Part shown: piece after piece, positions 43,497 through 55,300 of the stretch
Layout: each line of letters starts with the position of its first letter
Position numbering within the stretch: position 1 is the first letter of the stretch
From: Strobilurus pachycystidiatus
Lineage: Eukaryota; Basidiomycota; Agaricomycetes; Agaricales; Physalacriaceae
DNA: 64,000 bases
Reading direction: 5' to 3'
Assembly (NCBI GenBank): GCA_019915135.1
Contig: JAHLMK010000008.1
Coordinates: forward strand, 1,054,001 to 1,118,000
Translations under genes and position numbers: made by a program
Notes under the pieces: generated by a model
The model's input: only the letters and a program-made list of their open reading frames with translations
Databases searched by the model: none
Told to the model about the DNA's origin: nothing

Positions 43497-46400
43497 ATGG
43501 GCTTCTCTATCTTTCCGACACTCCACGCCGACGCCAACCCTAACTCGCTCACTGCCAGCGCCCTTGACTCCGTCCGAACGGCGGTCACTGTGGCAGAGAC
43601 CGAGCTGAAGCGATGGAGGCGCACATTTGACGCTAACGCCAAGGCCGTCAACGGTGAAAGGTGCTGCACAGCGGGTGTCTTTCGATCCGGGCCAAAACTG
43701 ACTCCGTTCGCGCTTTCTCTTCGACAGATATTTGGACCGCGAAAGCTTCGTCAACGCCATTGCGCCCAAGGACGACTCTTCCAAGATCTCCCGGGCCCAG
43801 TTCTCCATCCTGTTTCGCGTCGCCGACACCTCCAAGCGCGGCTATGTGTCTTGGGAGGATTTTGTGGTGTTCGAGACCGGCTTAAAACGTCCAGACGCCG
43901 ATTACTGGATGGCCTTCCAGTACTTTGATGTGTGCGTCCCTTCTCTGCCGCTCACTTGCCTGCTCATGCAATTCTCTTCGCAGAGACAACTCTGGCTACA
44001 TTAGCTACGACGAATTCAAGTCGGTCTTCAGCGCCAACGTCGGACCGGATGCTATACCTTTTGATTTCAACTGGTCAGTCCTGTTCCCCTGCGAACCCGC
44101 CTTGTTGGCTCACGCGCTCCAGTGACTGGGTCAAACTATATCTCGGAAAGAAGAACGGAACCCACGTCCTTGGCTGTAGGTGCTCGTTTCCTCGTGGTTT
44201 CCGGATCACACTCATCACTCTCAGATAATGAATTTACGCAGCTCATGAAAGGACTACAAGGAGAGCGCCTGCGCCAGGCCTTTAGATATCTAGACGCAGA
44301 CCAAGATGGCTTCATTCGGCCTGACGAATTCAAGCAGATTATTTTGGTAAATACGCCCTCTCTGGCACGCGCTCCGTGTTTGACTTTTCAAATAGGAAAT
44401 TGCTGGTCACAAGCTCTCCGATGCTGTCATCGAACGTCTCCCTACACTATGCACACTCACGCCAGGACAGCGTATCTCATACTCGGAAGTCATCGCGTTC
44501 CATAATGTCGTTAGAGGTATGTCGCATCTCGTCGTCTACCTCTTTATAGGGCTGAACATAGTTTCCCAGACATGGATATGATCGAGCGGTACGCGTTGAC
44601 TATGTCTTAGAACCACGCGTTCTTATCTTTCCTGCAGGATTATTCGCGAGGCTACTGCTAAGAGCAAGGATGGCCGCATAGATCAGTCCGACTTTCTGAA
44701 TTATTCCGCCTCTAACTCTCGCTATTCACTTTTTACGCCCATGGAAGCTTCCATCATCTTTCACTTCGCCGGCCGGGGCAACGGTGGACAACGTCTGGCT
44801 TTAATCGACTTTGCGCAATTACTTGATGCACGGTGGCAACCACCCGCTGACCAGCTCGAGGTCAAAGCGCACAAGGAATCTTTTTTGAATACCGTTGGGC
44901 ACTCGACTTACAACTTCGCTCTTGGCGGTGTGTAGGGTATCGCGGTCATACACTGATACAGGCCATTGAAAATCATCACTTCTAGGTATCGCCGGCGCTT
45001 TCGGAGCCACCATCGTATACCCTATCGATATGGGTACGTCGTACACCCTCTTAGTTGAATGTGGTAACTGATCGGTGTTCTCTCATAGTCAAGGTACGGG
45101 CTCAAGCGCCAATTTCCTCACTAACACAGCATTTCTAATCATGTACCACAGACTCGGTAAGCGCGTGCTAATACATCTCTTTCTACACGATATGAAAAGC
45201 AATCTAGTATGCAAAACCAACGGAGTACCGTAGTGGGACAGTTGTTGTACAAAAACAGCATCGATTGTGCACAGAAAATCTTCCGGAATGAAGGCTTCCT
45301 CGGATTTTATCGTGGTCTTGGCCCTCAGCTGGTGGTAAATATGCCAATCACGTATAGATGCATTGCCTCACTGATCGACTTTGAAGGGCGTCGCACCAGA
45401 GAAAGCTATCAAGTTGACTGTAAATGATCTTATTCGCGGCCGAGCGATGGACCCGGAAACGGGTCGCATCAAGCTGTTCTGGGAATTGGTTGCAGGTGGA
45501 GCAGCGGGAGGATGTCAAGTGGTAAGGCGTCGGAATGACTTGTGTGTCGGCAATTCATCACTGATGCCATCTGTAATCTAGGTGTTCACCAATCCGCTCG
45601 AGATTGTGTATGTGCTGTTTCTCAATTGTGATGCCAAGCCTCATCTTCCCACAGGAAGATTCGCCTACAGATCCAAGGTGAAACCGCAAAGATTGAGGGT
45701 GCCGTTCCAAAGGGTGCTATCCACATCATTCGTCAATTGGGTATTCTCGGATTGTACAGAGGTGCTAGCGCATGCCTTATGCGTGATATTCCTTTCTCTG
45801 CGATCTACTTCCCAGCGTACAATCACTTGAAAAAAGACGTGTTTCACGAAGGGTACAACGGGAAGCAGCTCTCGTTCTTGGAAACATTGGGTGCTGCCGG
45901 GATAGCGTGCGTTCCGTCTTGATTGACACTCCATTGATGAACGTTGGGATCCACACACTTACTCTGATGAAACAGTGGCATGCCAGCTGCGTACTTGACG
46001 ACACCTGCGGGTAAGGCATACTGTTTCACGTACCGAGACTATCGAACTCATCCCGTTGGAAGATGTTGTGAAAACGCGTTTGCAAGTTGAAGCTCGCCAA
46101 GGTCAAACGCACTACAAGGGGCTCCGGGATGCTTTCGTTAAAATCTGTTCGTCACTTCGGTTTTCCCCGGTCTGCGGAAACTGGTCTTACTGGCTTTGGT
46201 AGATCGCGAGGAGGGATTCCGCGCTCTATTCAAAGGCGGCCCCGCACGCGTCCTGAGGAGCAGTCCCCAATTCGGTTTCACGCTGTTAGCCTATGAAGAG
46301 CTCAAGAAATCGGTGAGTGTTTGCGGCTTTGGATGTGAACACGTTTTGACGCAGAATGAACGCTATTCAGTTACCAGTAAGTATTCAGTCCCGATCACGT

Positions 46401-46588
46401 CTGATTCGCTCACACGGACCCTGTAGTACCCCTGGGCCGAAGCAGCCCCCAAGGTAGAGACTGCGTTGACCACGAAGCCGGACGAGATGTCAAGAATACG
46501 GGCTCGCAATGCGCTCAAGATTCTGCTAGACGTGCATGGTGACTTTGGTAGGCGTGCAGCTGCTCTCAAGGTGGATGGCGGTAGATAG
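43497..46588 (+). CDS. AGC1: mitochondrial aspartate/glutamate carrier with EF-hands (AGC1/aralar type)
   Basis: 685 residues in 20 exons: 43497..43660, 43728..43931, 43984..44073, 44123..44175, 44225..44346, 44396..44516, 44570..44588, 44638..44927, 44986..45033, 45089..45093, 45152..45156, 45208..45334, 45387..45521, 45582..45607, 45655..45906, 45976..46010, 46063..46146, 46203..46312, 46371..46376, 46427..46588. The N-terminal half has EF-hand loops ([41 protein letters not shown]). The C-terminal half holds three carrier repeats with signatures PIDMVKTRMQ, PLEIVKIRLQ and [10 protein letters not shown]. It exchanges mitochondrial aspartate for cytosolic glutamate across the inner membrane (malate-aspartate shuttle). 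Unlike short yeast Agc1 the EF-hand half is complete, as in animals. Exons 10, 11 and 19 are only 5, 5 and 6 nt. Confidence 0.93.
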
Positions 46589-47059
46589 TCATAAGTCGAA
46601 TATACGTTGCTATTGGTTGAGCGCTATTCATGAGCAAGCCAATGAGACCGCGCGACCCAATGGAGGGGTAGACCAATCATAGCTGCTGAAAACATGTGAG
46701 GACATGTGGACCCTGGAGACGCCGAGATGACCTGCCGTAGAATAATCAGTATTGATCGTTGTCTCCGATCAAACGTTGAGTGCTGGCCGCGCCTCAAAAG
46801 TGCGAACTTCTTCCCAGGAGGTTCCTTTACCTTATTCCCATCTTTCTTCGTTCTTTTTCGTTTTCTTAACCTTACCTTCTTTTCGTTCGCGGTATGTCCC
46901 TCTCATCGTATGGGCCTTTCTCCGCTCACTGTCACCATGCAGCGCTTGTCCGCTATTTCTGCTTTTTACTGCAAGCCAGTTCACGCCGCGTAGACCGCCT
47001 TTTCCCATACATTCACTCCAGCAACACACATCAGCACAAACAGCACCATTCTTTTCATT
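46589..47059. other. intergenic, promoter of the secreted Thr-rich protein
   Basis: Pyrimidine-rich tracts (ttccttttttcgtt-like) between about 46830 and 47050 precede the next start codon, as in many highly expressed fungal genes. No gene. Confidence 0.5.
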
Positions 47060-48928
47060 ATGCAGTCGATAATTTTCGGTCTTTCCCTTGCCAGCGCCGC
47101 CGCCGCCCAGTTGGCAGGCTCTGTGTCTATGGTCCCCGCCCCCACTGTCGCACCCGTAAACGATGGCAGCAGCTATGCCAGTAGCAGCGGTGGATACTAC
47201 CCTGCCGCTTCACCGACTTCCACTCCTTCCTTCTACGACTCCATGCCCTACGACTCGTACAAGAACGGAGGTTACAAGAGTTTGGAGTGCGGCTATGGCT
47301 ACTATAAGTCGAGTGATGGGTATTGCAAGTCTTACGACTGGGTGCGTCTTCTGCCTTCTTCCCCCTGAAATATCTCTCAATGTTTCGCACCTAGTATTCC
47401 TCCACTTTTGAGGGATGCTATGCTACCATCATCATCAAGTCAGTGAATCTGCCTCTCCAGAGCTCAGTTCGTTCTCATGGACTTTACAGCGAGAAGGGAA
47501 GCAGCAACTATTGTGATCAGTATCAATCTGTTTCGACTTCGACTGTGACCGAGGTATCGACCGCAACCGAGTATCACACCGTCACCTACACTTCGGTTTG
47601 TTCAATTTCTGTGTTTCGCGCGTGGCATCATCTCATGATTTTTGATACATCAGGTCTCTACAGCCACGCAGTATGTAACTCAGACGCAAGTCAGCACTGA
47701 GCAGGTGACACAGACCGAGCTTGTCACTTCTACTGAGGTCGTACCCACTACCCGCGTTTGGGTCTCAACGGAAGTCGTTGATAACGTGCGACTTCCATGC
47801 ATGCTAAGCGAAAGACGGATAGCTGACAGAAGATAACACAGACTAAGACCATTGATCACACCCTTACGGCGACTGAGGTGCGTATCTGTATTTCTCATAT
47901 GATCCATCTGATCTGATGCGCTGCCTCAAACGATAGACGGCCACGCAGACAAACGTGTATACGAAAACCAAGATCCAAACGGACACAGCCACCGAAACTG
48001 CTACAGAAACCGCGACTGAGACCGACTTTGTGACTAAGACATATGAGAAGACAGTAGTCTACCCGACCACCTTTACGAGGTATGTCTACGCTACTGTCCT
48101 ACTTACCTACCCTCACTTTCGCCCTAAACCAGTGTATGGGTCTCCACCAAGGTCATCGACAACGTAGGTTTTGGTCAGTAATGTTCTTGTCATCGTTGAC
48201 CGACATTTCTCTAGACAAAGACACTGATGGAAACTCAAACCGCCACCGTGACGGATCAGATGACTGTCGTGGAGACGTCCACCATTGCGGAGACCGTCAC
48301 CGACAAGATGACGGTGACCAACGTCGTGACATCGGTTGAGGTTGTACCAACAACTCGCGTTTGGGTCTCAACCGAAACCATCGACAAAGTATGAGCTTCA
48401 CAAAAGGCCACCTGGGACACCACTGACAAATACTTCCACAGACCAAGGTTATTGATCATACTCTTACGGCAACGGAAGTGCGTATCATCTTGACAAGTTT
48501 CTTGACCTCATCTTATTCGTCTCTCAAACAATAGACGGCCACTCAGACGAACATCTACACACAAACCGAGGTTCAGACGTCAGTAGCCACCGCCACGGAG
48601 ACTGCGACGGAGACTGCGACGGAGACGGCTACTGAGACACAGGTGAGGTTCCCTCACAAAGTCCACCAGTCGAAAATTGTTGACTGTGGCGTCTTTTAAG
48701 ACCACTGAGGTTGTTCAAACTGGCCTCGTCGACTGTCTCGGCAGGTGCAAATCGACCTGGGGTATCTCTGTTGGTAACAGCAACTCCCACAACACATACG
48801 CCTCACCGGCAGCAACTACCGCCGCTTCGTATGGCTCAAGCTACGGTTCCTCCGGGTCGAGTTACGGTTCCTCCGGCTCAAGCTACGGGTCCTCTGACTC
48901 GAGCTACGACTCGAGCAAAGGCTACTAG
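47060..48928 (+). CDS. secreted Thr/Ser-rich adhesin-like protein
   Basis: Starts with a clear signal peptide (MQSIIFGLSLASAAAAQ). A short Tyr/Gly/Ser region and a small Cys-containing segment (LECGYGYYKSSDGYCKSYDW, FEGCYATIIIN, NYCDQY) follow. The bulk is Thr/Val/Glu-rich beta-type repeat sequence (STVTEVSTATEYHTVTYTS, ATETATETATET, EVVPTTRVWVSTE), likely heavily O-glycosylated. The end is a tandem SSYGSSG repeat without a hydrophobic tail, so no GPI anchor. It is split into about 12 exons; a three-exon module is duplicated (exon ends 47785 and 48388; 36-nt exons 47842..47877 and 48442..48477; next starts 47937 and 48535). The exact join near 48730 is uncertain. Cell-wall or matrix role is inferred from composition only. 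Confidence 0.75.
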
Positions 48929-49432
48929 ATGTGTTGGCCATTGCCAACCTTGGATCGATTGTCACGCCTCTCATACATGTCTCTAGAGTACAACTTCGTT
49001 TTTTTGGAGCGACGGACCATCTACATAACCACTGGGACAAGATTTATACCATTTTTGACTTCAAAATTGCTGTTACATATTTATCGTTCCTTCGTGCTTA
49101 ATTTGTGTTATTCGAGGGTTTAAAGACGCCAGCCGTTTCTTGTGCTTTTGTGTAGCTTTTGTAGCGAGTACATACACACACACTGACTTTCCTTTGCTTG
49201 GAAACATGGTGTCCGGTTAGCGTTCGACGTACAAACGTTCAAGCGCTCTTGGCGTCTCTGAATTTCTGATGCAGTGGGTCTGGGTCTGTACAATTCCCTG
49301 TTAACTTTCCAGATACCATATCTTTGGTTTGAATGGCATCAAGCCGGTACTAGTGCTGGCCGGTGGTAGTGACTAGATGAGTCATTGCCATCATCTTCGT
49401 CCATCCCATCGATACCCTGTCGATACCTCAAC
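48929..49432. other. intergenic 500 bp
   Basis: 3' UTR of the secreted protein and promoter of the first thioredoxin-like gene; AT-rich, with a short CA run (acacacacac) at about 49172. No gene. Confidence 0.5.
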
Positions 49433-49944
49433 ATGCCGCTCCAGTATATCTCTGACGAATCTTATTCGCCGTCGCTACCGGCGTCTGCCACGGCACAGTT
49501 CGTGATCTTTTACTCGTCGATCGTTGACGGACGTCTGTGGTGTCCAGTATGTGTGGCCATCCATCATGATTGTTCCCAATGATGATGTACAGCACAGGAT
49601 TGTCGGGCTGTGAATTCTCTTGTGAATGATGCCTTTTCAAGCGCGGAATCTCCTGATGCGTTTCTGATCTACGTGGGGGACAAACCTACGTATGTATAAT
49701 CTGCGTGTCGAATAAATTGTGATGGTTTCTAAGTGCACTGCAGTTGGAAATCTGACGCAAATCCGTATCGCGCAAGTCCTTGGAATGTGCACTCCATCCC
49801 TACTATCATAAAACTCCAAGAGGTATGGGTCTGTGTCATTGCACGTTGAAGGAATCTTCTCAAGTAACTTCACAGGGCAAGGAGGTCGCGCGACTTGTAG
49901 AGGATGCCATCGTTACTGGTCTCGCAGAAATTTTGAAGGATTGA
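49433..49944 (+). CDS. TRP14/TXNDC17-like thioredoxin-fold protein, WCPDC active site
   Basis: Four exons: 49433..49546, 49598..49689, 49744..49822, 49876..49944; 117 residues. One DUF953-type thioredoxin domain: FVIFYSSIVDGRLWCPDCRAVNSLV with the redox site WCPDC split across the first intron, FLIYVGDKPTWKSDANPYR, PWNVHSIPTIIKLQ (cis-Pro) and EVARLVED. WCPDC is the site of human TRP14, a disulfide and cystine reductase that does not act on classical thioredoxin substrates. A paralogue with the same exon lengths follows 264 bp downstream. Confidence 0.92.
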
Positions 49945-50207
49945 GTAGTTTGTCTTCAGTACACAGATGTTGTTCAAGCAAGAATCGACGGCGGTGGTCA
50001 CTGCCCACTAGCTATAGTGTGGCGTGAATACAAAAATCGGAACCCGCGGCCGAAGAATCACGTCAATGGCCACGGCAGAGCGCGATGATGAGTACAGTCC
50101 CAAATTTCCAAAAGAATGAGGCCTTAATTCCCTCGATTGCGTTATCCCAAATACTCCTTAAAAACCGGCGAACGCATCGATAACATGGTCATCCAGAAGT
50201 CGCGAAT

Positions 50208-50721
50208 ATGCCGCTACAGTACATCTCTGATAAATCTTTCCAACTGACGCTGCCCACGGTGGAATCTGGAAAGACTCAGTTCGTGATATTCTTCTCCTCA
50301 ATCATCGACGGACAACCATGGTGCCCGGTATGTCTTGTGTTACATACACGTTATCGAATCCTCACTCAATGCACTTGTGCAAAGTACTGCCAGGCTGTAA
50401 ATTCGCTCGTACAAGACACCTTCAGCAAAGCTGGCTCTCCTGAGGCCACCATAGTCTACGTCGGGGACAGGCCTACGTTAGTGACCTTCATACATGTTGT
50501 TGACACCGAGCTCACGATGAACCAGTTGGAAGGCTCCAGATCACCCGTATCGAGGTGGTGAATGGAACGTGAAATCTGTACCGACCATTCTTCAAATTGA
50601 GAAGGTATGTGTAGTGTGTTCCAGTTGGCAGACACGCTCACAAGAGCAACAGGGTACCGAAGTAGCGCGATTCGCCGGCGAGGAGGAAGTGATTGCTGGC
50701 CTTGCCAATTTGAAACTCTAA
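50208..50721 (+). CDS. tandem TRP14-like paralogue with WCPYC active site
   Basis: Four exons: 50208..50327, 50385..50476, 50526..50604, 50653..50721; 119 residues. Exons 2-4 have exactly the lengths of the neighbour's (92, 79, 69 nt), proving tandem duplication. Same fold: FVIFFSSIIDGQPWCPYCQAVNSLV, IVYVGDRPTWKAPDHPYR, WNVKSVPTILQIE. The active site is WCPYC, the glutaredoxin-type CPYC, instead of WCPDC. The Asp-to-Tyr change should alter redox potential and partner choice. Function is inferred from the fold only. Confidence 0.92.
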
Positions 50722-50922
50722 TTTTGTAGAGTAAACTATCTCGATTTTCATCTTCCTTGCGCTCGAATGAAGTATGATCTTGGTGTATCTCTGAAGAGCA
50801 ATCAATGGAGCACGAAATGAAGGATTTCGAGGCTCAGCGACCAGAGCCTAAGAAGATTGCTTCAACGACTGTGGCAAGTCGTTGTGATCCAGGTCGCCCA
50901 TTCGTTGTACTTTGGTGGTTCT

Positions 50923-50961
50923 TGTAGTGCTTACCAGCTTGTAGTACTGGTAAGCACTACA
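50923..50961. repeat. perfect 15-bp inverted repeat (hairpin) over the TRP4 stop codon
   Basis: TGTAGTGCTTACCAG (50923-50937), 9-nt loop, then CTGGTAAGCACTACA (50947-50961). It lies between two convergent genes, and the TRP4 stop (50957-50959) is inside the right arm. Confidence 0.9.
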
Positions 50962-52121
50962 GGCCCGATGATGCGGCCCTTCCTGCCTCCCGGAAAGTCT
51001 CGAGGGCCTTCCATGCTGCACCAGATGTGACACTCTCCATCGCTAATTTGGTGCCCTCGACGTAATCCTTGGCCACACCAGCGACAACAAGGAGAGCGGA
51101 TGCATTCATGAGGACGAAGTGGAGCTGGGGAATGAGGTCTCTGGGAATATCTGTGCCCGATTGGAGAAGTTTTTTGAATATTTCGGCGTTCTCTAGAGGA
51201 GAACCACCCGCGACGGTTGTCAACGAATGCACCTCCAAACCGAAGAGCTCCGGATGGAGAGTTTGTTCAGATATTACACCGTCTTTGAGCTCCCAAGCAT
51301 AAGTCGGACCAGCACAGCTGATCTCATCGAGACCTTCGTATCCGCAGACGACAAGAGCGCGTTCGACACCACCATCGCGGAGGGACTGAGCGAACGTGGG
51401 ACCGATCTCTTTTTGAGCGATGCCGAGGACCATTCCACGAGGTCGAGCAGGGTTTATGAGTGGGCCGAGGACGTTGAACATGGTGCGAAATGGCAGAGCT
51501 TTTCGGTACGGGGCGAGATACGCGAGAGCGGGATGGTAGTGTGGCGCAAGGATGAAGGTGAAGGGGACACGGGGAATTGGCATGGGAGTCCCTGGCGTAG
51601 GCGCAACAAAGAGGCAATCAAGAGATTCCAAGAGATCTGCAGATCCTGAGGAGGATGTCGATGCGCGACTACCATGCTTAATGACTCGCGCCCCTGCGCC
51701 AGCTGCGACAATCCCGGCTGTAGTCGACACGTTGAAGAGATTGTACCCATCGCCGCCTTTAGATAGTTCAGATGACGGCGATGGCTTGACTGCGAGACAA
51801 CACACCTGTTCCGACAATGTCGACAATGAAATCATTGTCTGTGTCAAGGACGGCTGCCTTCAATGATCGCTCTCTCAGAACCGCCGCCGCTGCCGCCAAT
51901 GACTCCGGTCGCCTTTCGACACGATGGATGTGCAGGGCGCTCAGAAAAGCGCCGATTTGTTCTGGCTTGACGACGTCCGGGGTGAATACATGGTTCAGCG
52001 CTTGCTTGAGATCGTCGGCGGAAAAATATTCTGGTGTCTCGACAAGCCGCTTCAGCAGCGGACGGAAAGACTCGTTCGTGGGCGTCTCCGGTGAGGTTGA
52101 TTTTGGTGCTTTCCACGACAT
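50957..52121 (-). CDS. TRP4: anthranilate phosphoribosyltransferase
   Basis: Two exons (51806..52121, 50957..51756), 371 residues. Second step of tryptophan synthesis: transfers phosphoribose from PRPP to anthranilate. Landmarks: ALNHVFTPDVVKPEQIGAFLSAL, DIVGTGGDGYNLFNVSTTAGIVAAGAG (PRPP site GTGGDG-x4-N-S/T), VIKHGSRASTSSSGSADLLE (the KHGNR-like loop reads KHGSR), PYRKALPFRTMFNVLGPLINPA and GYEGLDEIS. The single 49-nt intron interrupts GTGGDG. The KHGS variant is seen in place of the common KHGN. Length is normal for a fungal Trp4. A Pro/Gly/Thr-rich N-terminal leader precedes the domain. Confidence 0.95.
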
Positions 52122-52340
52122 CGACGTCTTGGCAGATAGTTGGAAGAACGAGTCAAGAAGTGATCATGCCGTCACTTCCGTAAACGGGTTCCCTTTTAGG
52201 GTAGGGTCCGCTAAACGGATGGTATAACGAGACTACACTACAGCTTCCTTCAGGTGTGTCCCATAAAAAGACTAGATCAGAGATTCTACAGTTACATATG
52301 GCCTATACTATTCGACATTTGTGTTTAGTCCCGAACCTTG

Positions 52341-55300
52341 TCATCCAAACTTGAACCATTGTTTCGCTGTCTGCTCCGCTGCTAATCTTTTCGCCTAATG
52401 AACCAAGTAAGCGGAAAGAACTACTGTGCGGGGGACAAGGCTTACCTGCGCGGCCATATTCCTACTACCTTGTTCAAGAGAATTGAATTGGTCCTCCAGA
52501 TTGCCAAGCGCCTGTCCCCGATCATTCAATGCCGACGTGAGCCTGCTGTACAGACTGCTTTGTGCTGCAGACGCCGAGGCGGCCAACGATGCCGCACTTT
52601 GGGTGACACCGTCAAATTGGGGGCTCTGTCCAGCATTGGGTCTGGGTGAAGGTTGAGGAATGGGCCGACTCGGTCCACCGACTAGGGAGCCCTAAGAATG
52701 TAGTTGCACGGCCAAAGAAGACCACTCACAGAGCTCGTCGACCTGTGCACCGGTCAGAGATTGGTTACCAAAGGCAAACCAAGTGCCCAAGAATGAAGCA
52801 GGCCCCATAGACACTGGTTGTGGTTGTGCGGGCACACTGCCCCTCGTCGCGTTGAAGTCAACGTCCGGCAAAGGTAAGGCGCGCCTCATGTTGAAGACAG
52901 TGCCGTAGACAGCGTATTCCACCATGCCGGAGCCGCGATGGAAATTCCAACCCACGAAATCTCCGGACTTGTCCACCGCCCACGAGCTAGCACAGCGATG
53001 AATGCTTATGAGTCGTCGAAGGCAATGAAATAGAGATTTGAGACTTACGAGATGTTCCGCGGCATCTTGAACGTACGTATAGGCTCGAGATGTGGAATGG
53101 TGTACGCTAGGGCTTCCTGCCTATCGGTGATCGCAAGCAAGGCGCATGATCCTGAGATCGAGTCAGCATCAAGTACGGAAGAGCAGAACACACTGACCCA
53201 ATTTCTCGATGACATGGATGGACTTCACGTTCCCGATCTTCCCTCCCCAGTCCACTCGCCCAATGCGATCCCCATCCAACGCATCAAATGTCTTCACTCC
53301 TTTCGAGCCTCCTGTTATGAGGTACGTCGAGCTTCCTGCCACTGGGTCAAGGACGTTTGAGAGCCCCTGACGAGTCGCTTCGACACGCATTGCACTTTTT
53401 CTGTCAACAACATACGTTCCCTCTGCCAACGGATCACTCATAGCGTCGACTGGAATAAAACGTGGTGTACAGGACCATGCTGAGTTTGCGCTACGCTGAA
53501 GTGTGTAGATCTCCCCGGCTCCTGACGCTCTTATGGCAACGAGCCTAATTTGGGGAGTTTTGTCTGTTACATAGATGTAGGAGTGAGACTTGGGTTAGCT
53601 TCAAGGAGGTCGGAGACCACTTTACCAGAGGAGAGTGGGCTAATGGCCCACGTCAACGACGCCACAGGGTCAACTGAACGATTACCCAGAGGCATGAACG
53701 ACTGTCTTTTCGATCCATTTCCGGGATCCTGGTGAAGCAAAATGGTCGGTCCGCGCAGATCAACAATATACAGCGATCCATTACTATAGCCGATGGCCAT
53801 GAATCCTGAGAGAAGAAGTGAGGAACGTTCGAGAGAAAGTGTCAAAACACTTACCAATGTCACAATTAGCACAGGCGGTAATAGAGCCCTTTGAAGGTGA
53901 GAACATGACATAAGGCGAATATCTGTAACCTTTTCCGAGTGTCAAGTGTTCCAGGTATAGGCACTCTGAATTTTGTGACTGTCTGTAGGAAGCGGGTTCA
54001 TGATCCCCCGACTTCAACCGGAAAACGAACAGATCACCCGTAGATAAAGTTACGATGACTTCCAAAGATTCGCTGGCGAAGTGAACAGAGTGTATGGCAA
54101 TAGGGAGATCCGATAATCGGACTATTCGTGGGGCGACAGCAGCATCGGCCAAAATGGCATTCAAGTCAATCGACAAGTGCGGGAGAGGATTTGGAAAATC
54201 GAAAACGACTGGATCTGGTCGCACAGCGAGGAGAAGCTGTGTGCTGATATCGTAGAAATGAACCCACAGGTCGTGAGTGTGGGTCAACAAGATACGATTA
54301 GGTTGGAACTTAGGACGCCGTCAATGGTGCAAGGGTTAAGTGAACTGGATTATGCCTAACCTTCGATCCTTTCATCTCAATCTCCTCATTCCAAGCGAAA
54401 CCAGCACGCAGTTGGAGTAGTTCGGCAGCAACAGGCCCGGCCGTCGTGATGAGGTTTTGATGCAAGTCGCGGTCAACAACCTTCAGCTGGCCGTTCATGA
54501 TACTAGACGACAAGGTCCACGGTAAGCCCTGGGGTTTTGGGTCGCTGCTGACTTCCATAAGCTTCAAGGTCTCGGATAGTTCGTCTAGTGTATCATGAGG
54601 CTCTGAATCCTCTGCCTCGACGTTTTCACCTCCAGGCTCGGACTCCGAGGGTCCAGCCGCCGCTGTGAACGACGGAGGTGGGAACTGGTAGGCCTCTACT
54701 GAGCGTGTTCCTGCCGGGCCCTCTGATATGATCAAGATGGACGTAGGGTCGAATACATTGTTGAAGTGTGGGCTTGACCTTGGAACGAGAACGTAGTCTT
54801 GTACCACTTGGCCCGCCGCATAGAAGTACGCATCGATGGGATCGACGGAGTCAAGCATAGAGGATCTGAAGAAGGGATGAAGAGTACCCGGGACGACGGG
54901 CGTAGGAGGTTCCGGGGGATTGAAGGCAGGAAACCACTGCACAGTAACACCCGGCAATTCATTAGTACGCAGACCACCCAGCACACAAAGTGAGGTGCAA
55001 CCACCACGGGCGTCTGATGAATTTGGATAAGAGCTCCATGACATTTTGAAGATCGGTTCTCTGTCCACTGGGGGAGGCTTTTCATCTGCGCCTTTCGACA
55101 TATGAGCATCCAACGCATCGGCATCTATGATGTTGACATTGGTTTCATCCAAGGTCCTGACCAAGAGTGGCTGGTCTTCATCTTCCAACGCCCAGTAGGC
55201 TATGACGCCCTCCGTGTATCCCACCGCGAAGAAATGACCGGCAGGGTGAACAGCAATGCTGGTTACCTCCGGCTTTCTGGGCATGAAAACTTCCTGTTCG

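Noticed and set aside
53544..53569. 26-nt intron in the tomosyn gene suggested by an apparent stop
   Set aside because: A normal 62-nt intron (53564-53625) restores SSDKTPQIRLVAIRASG.
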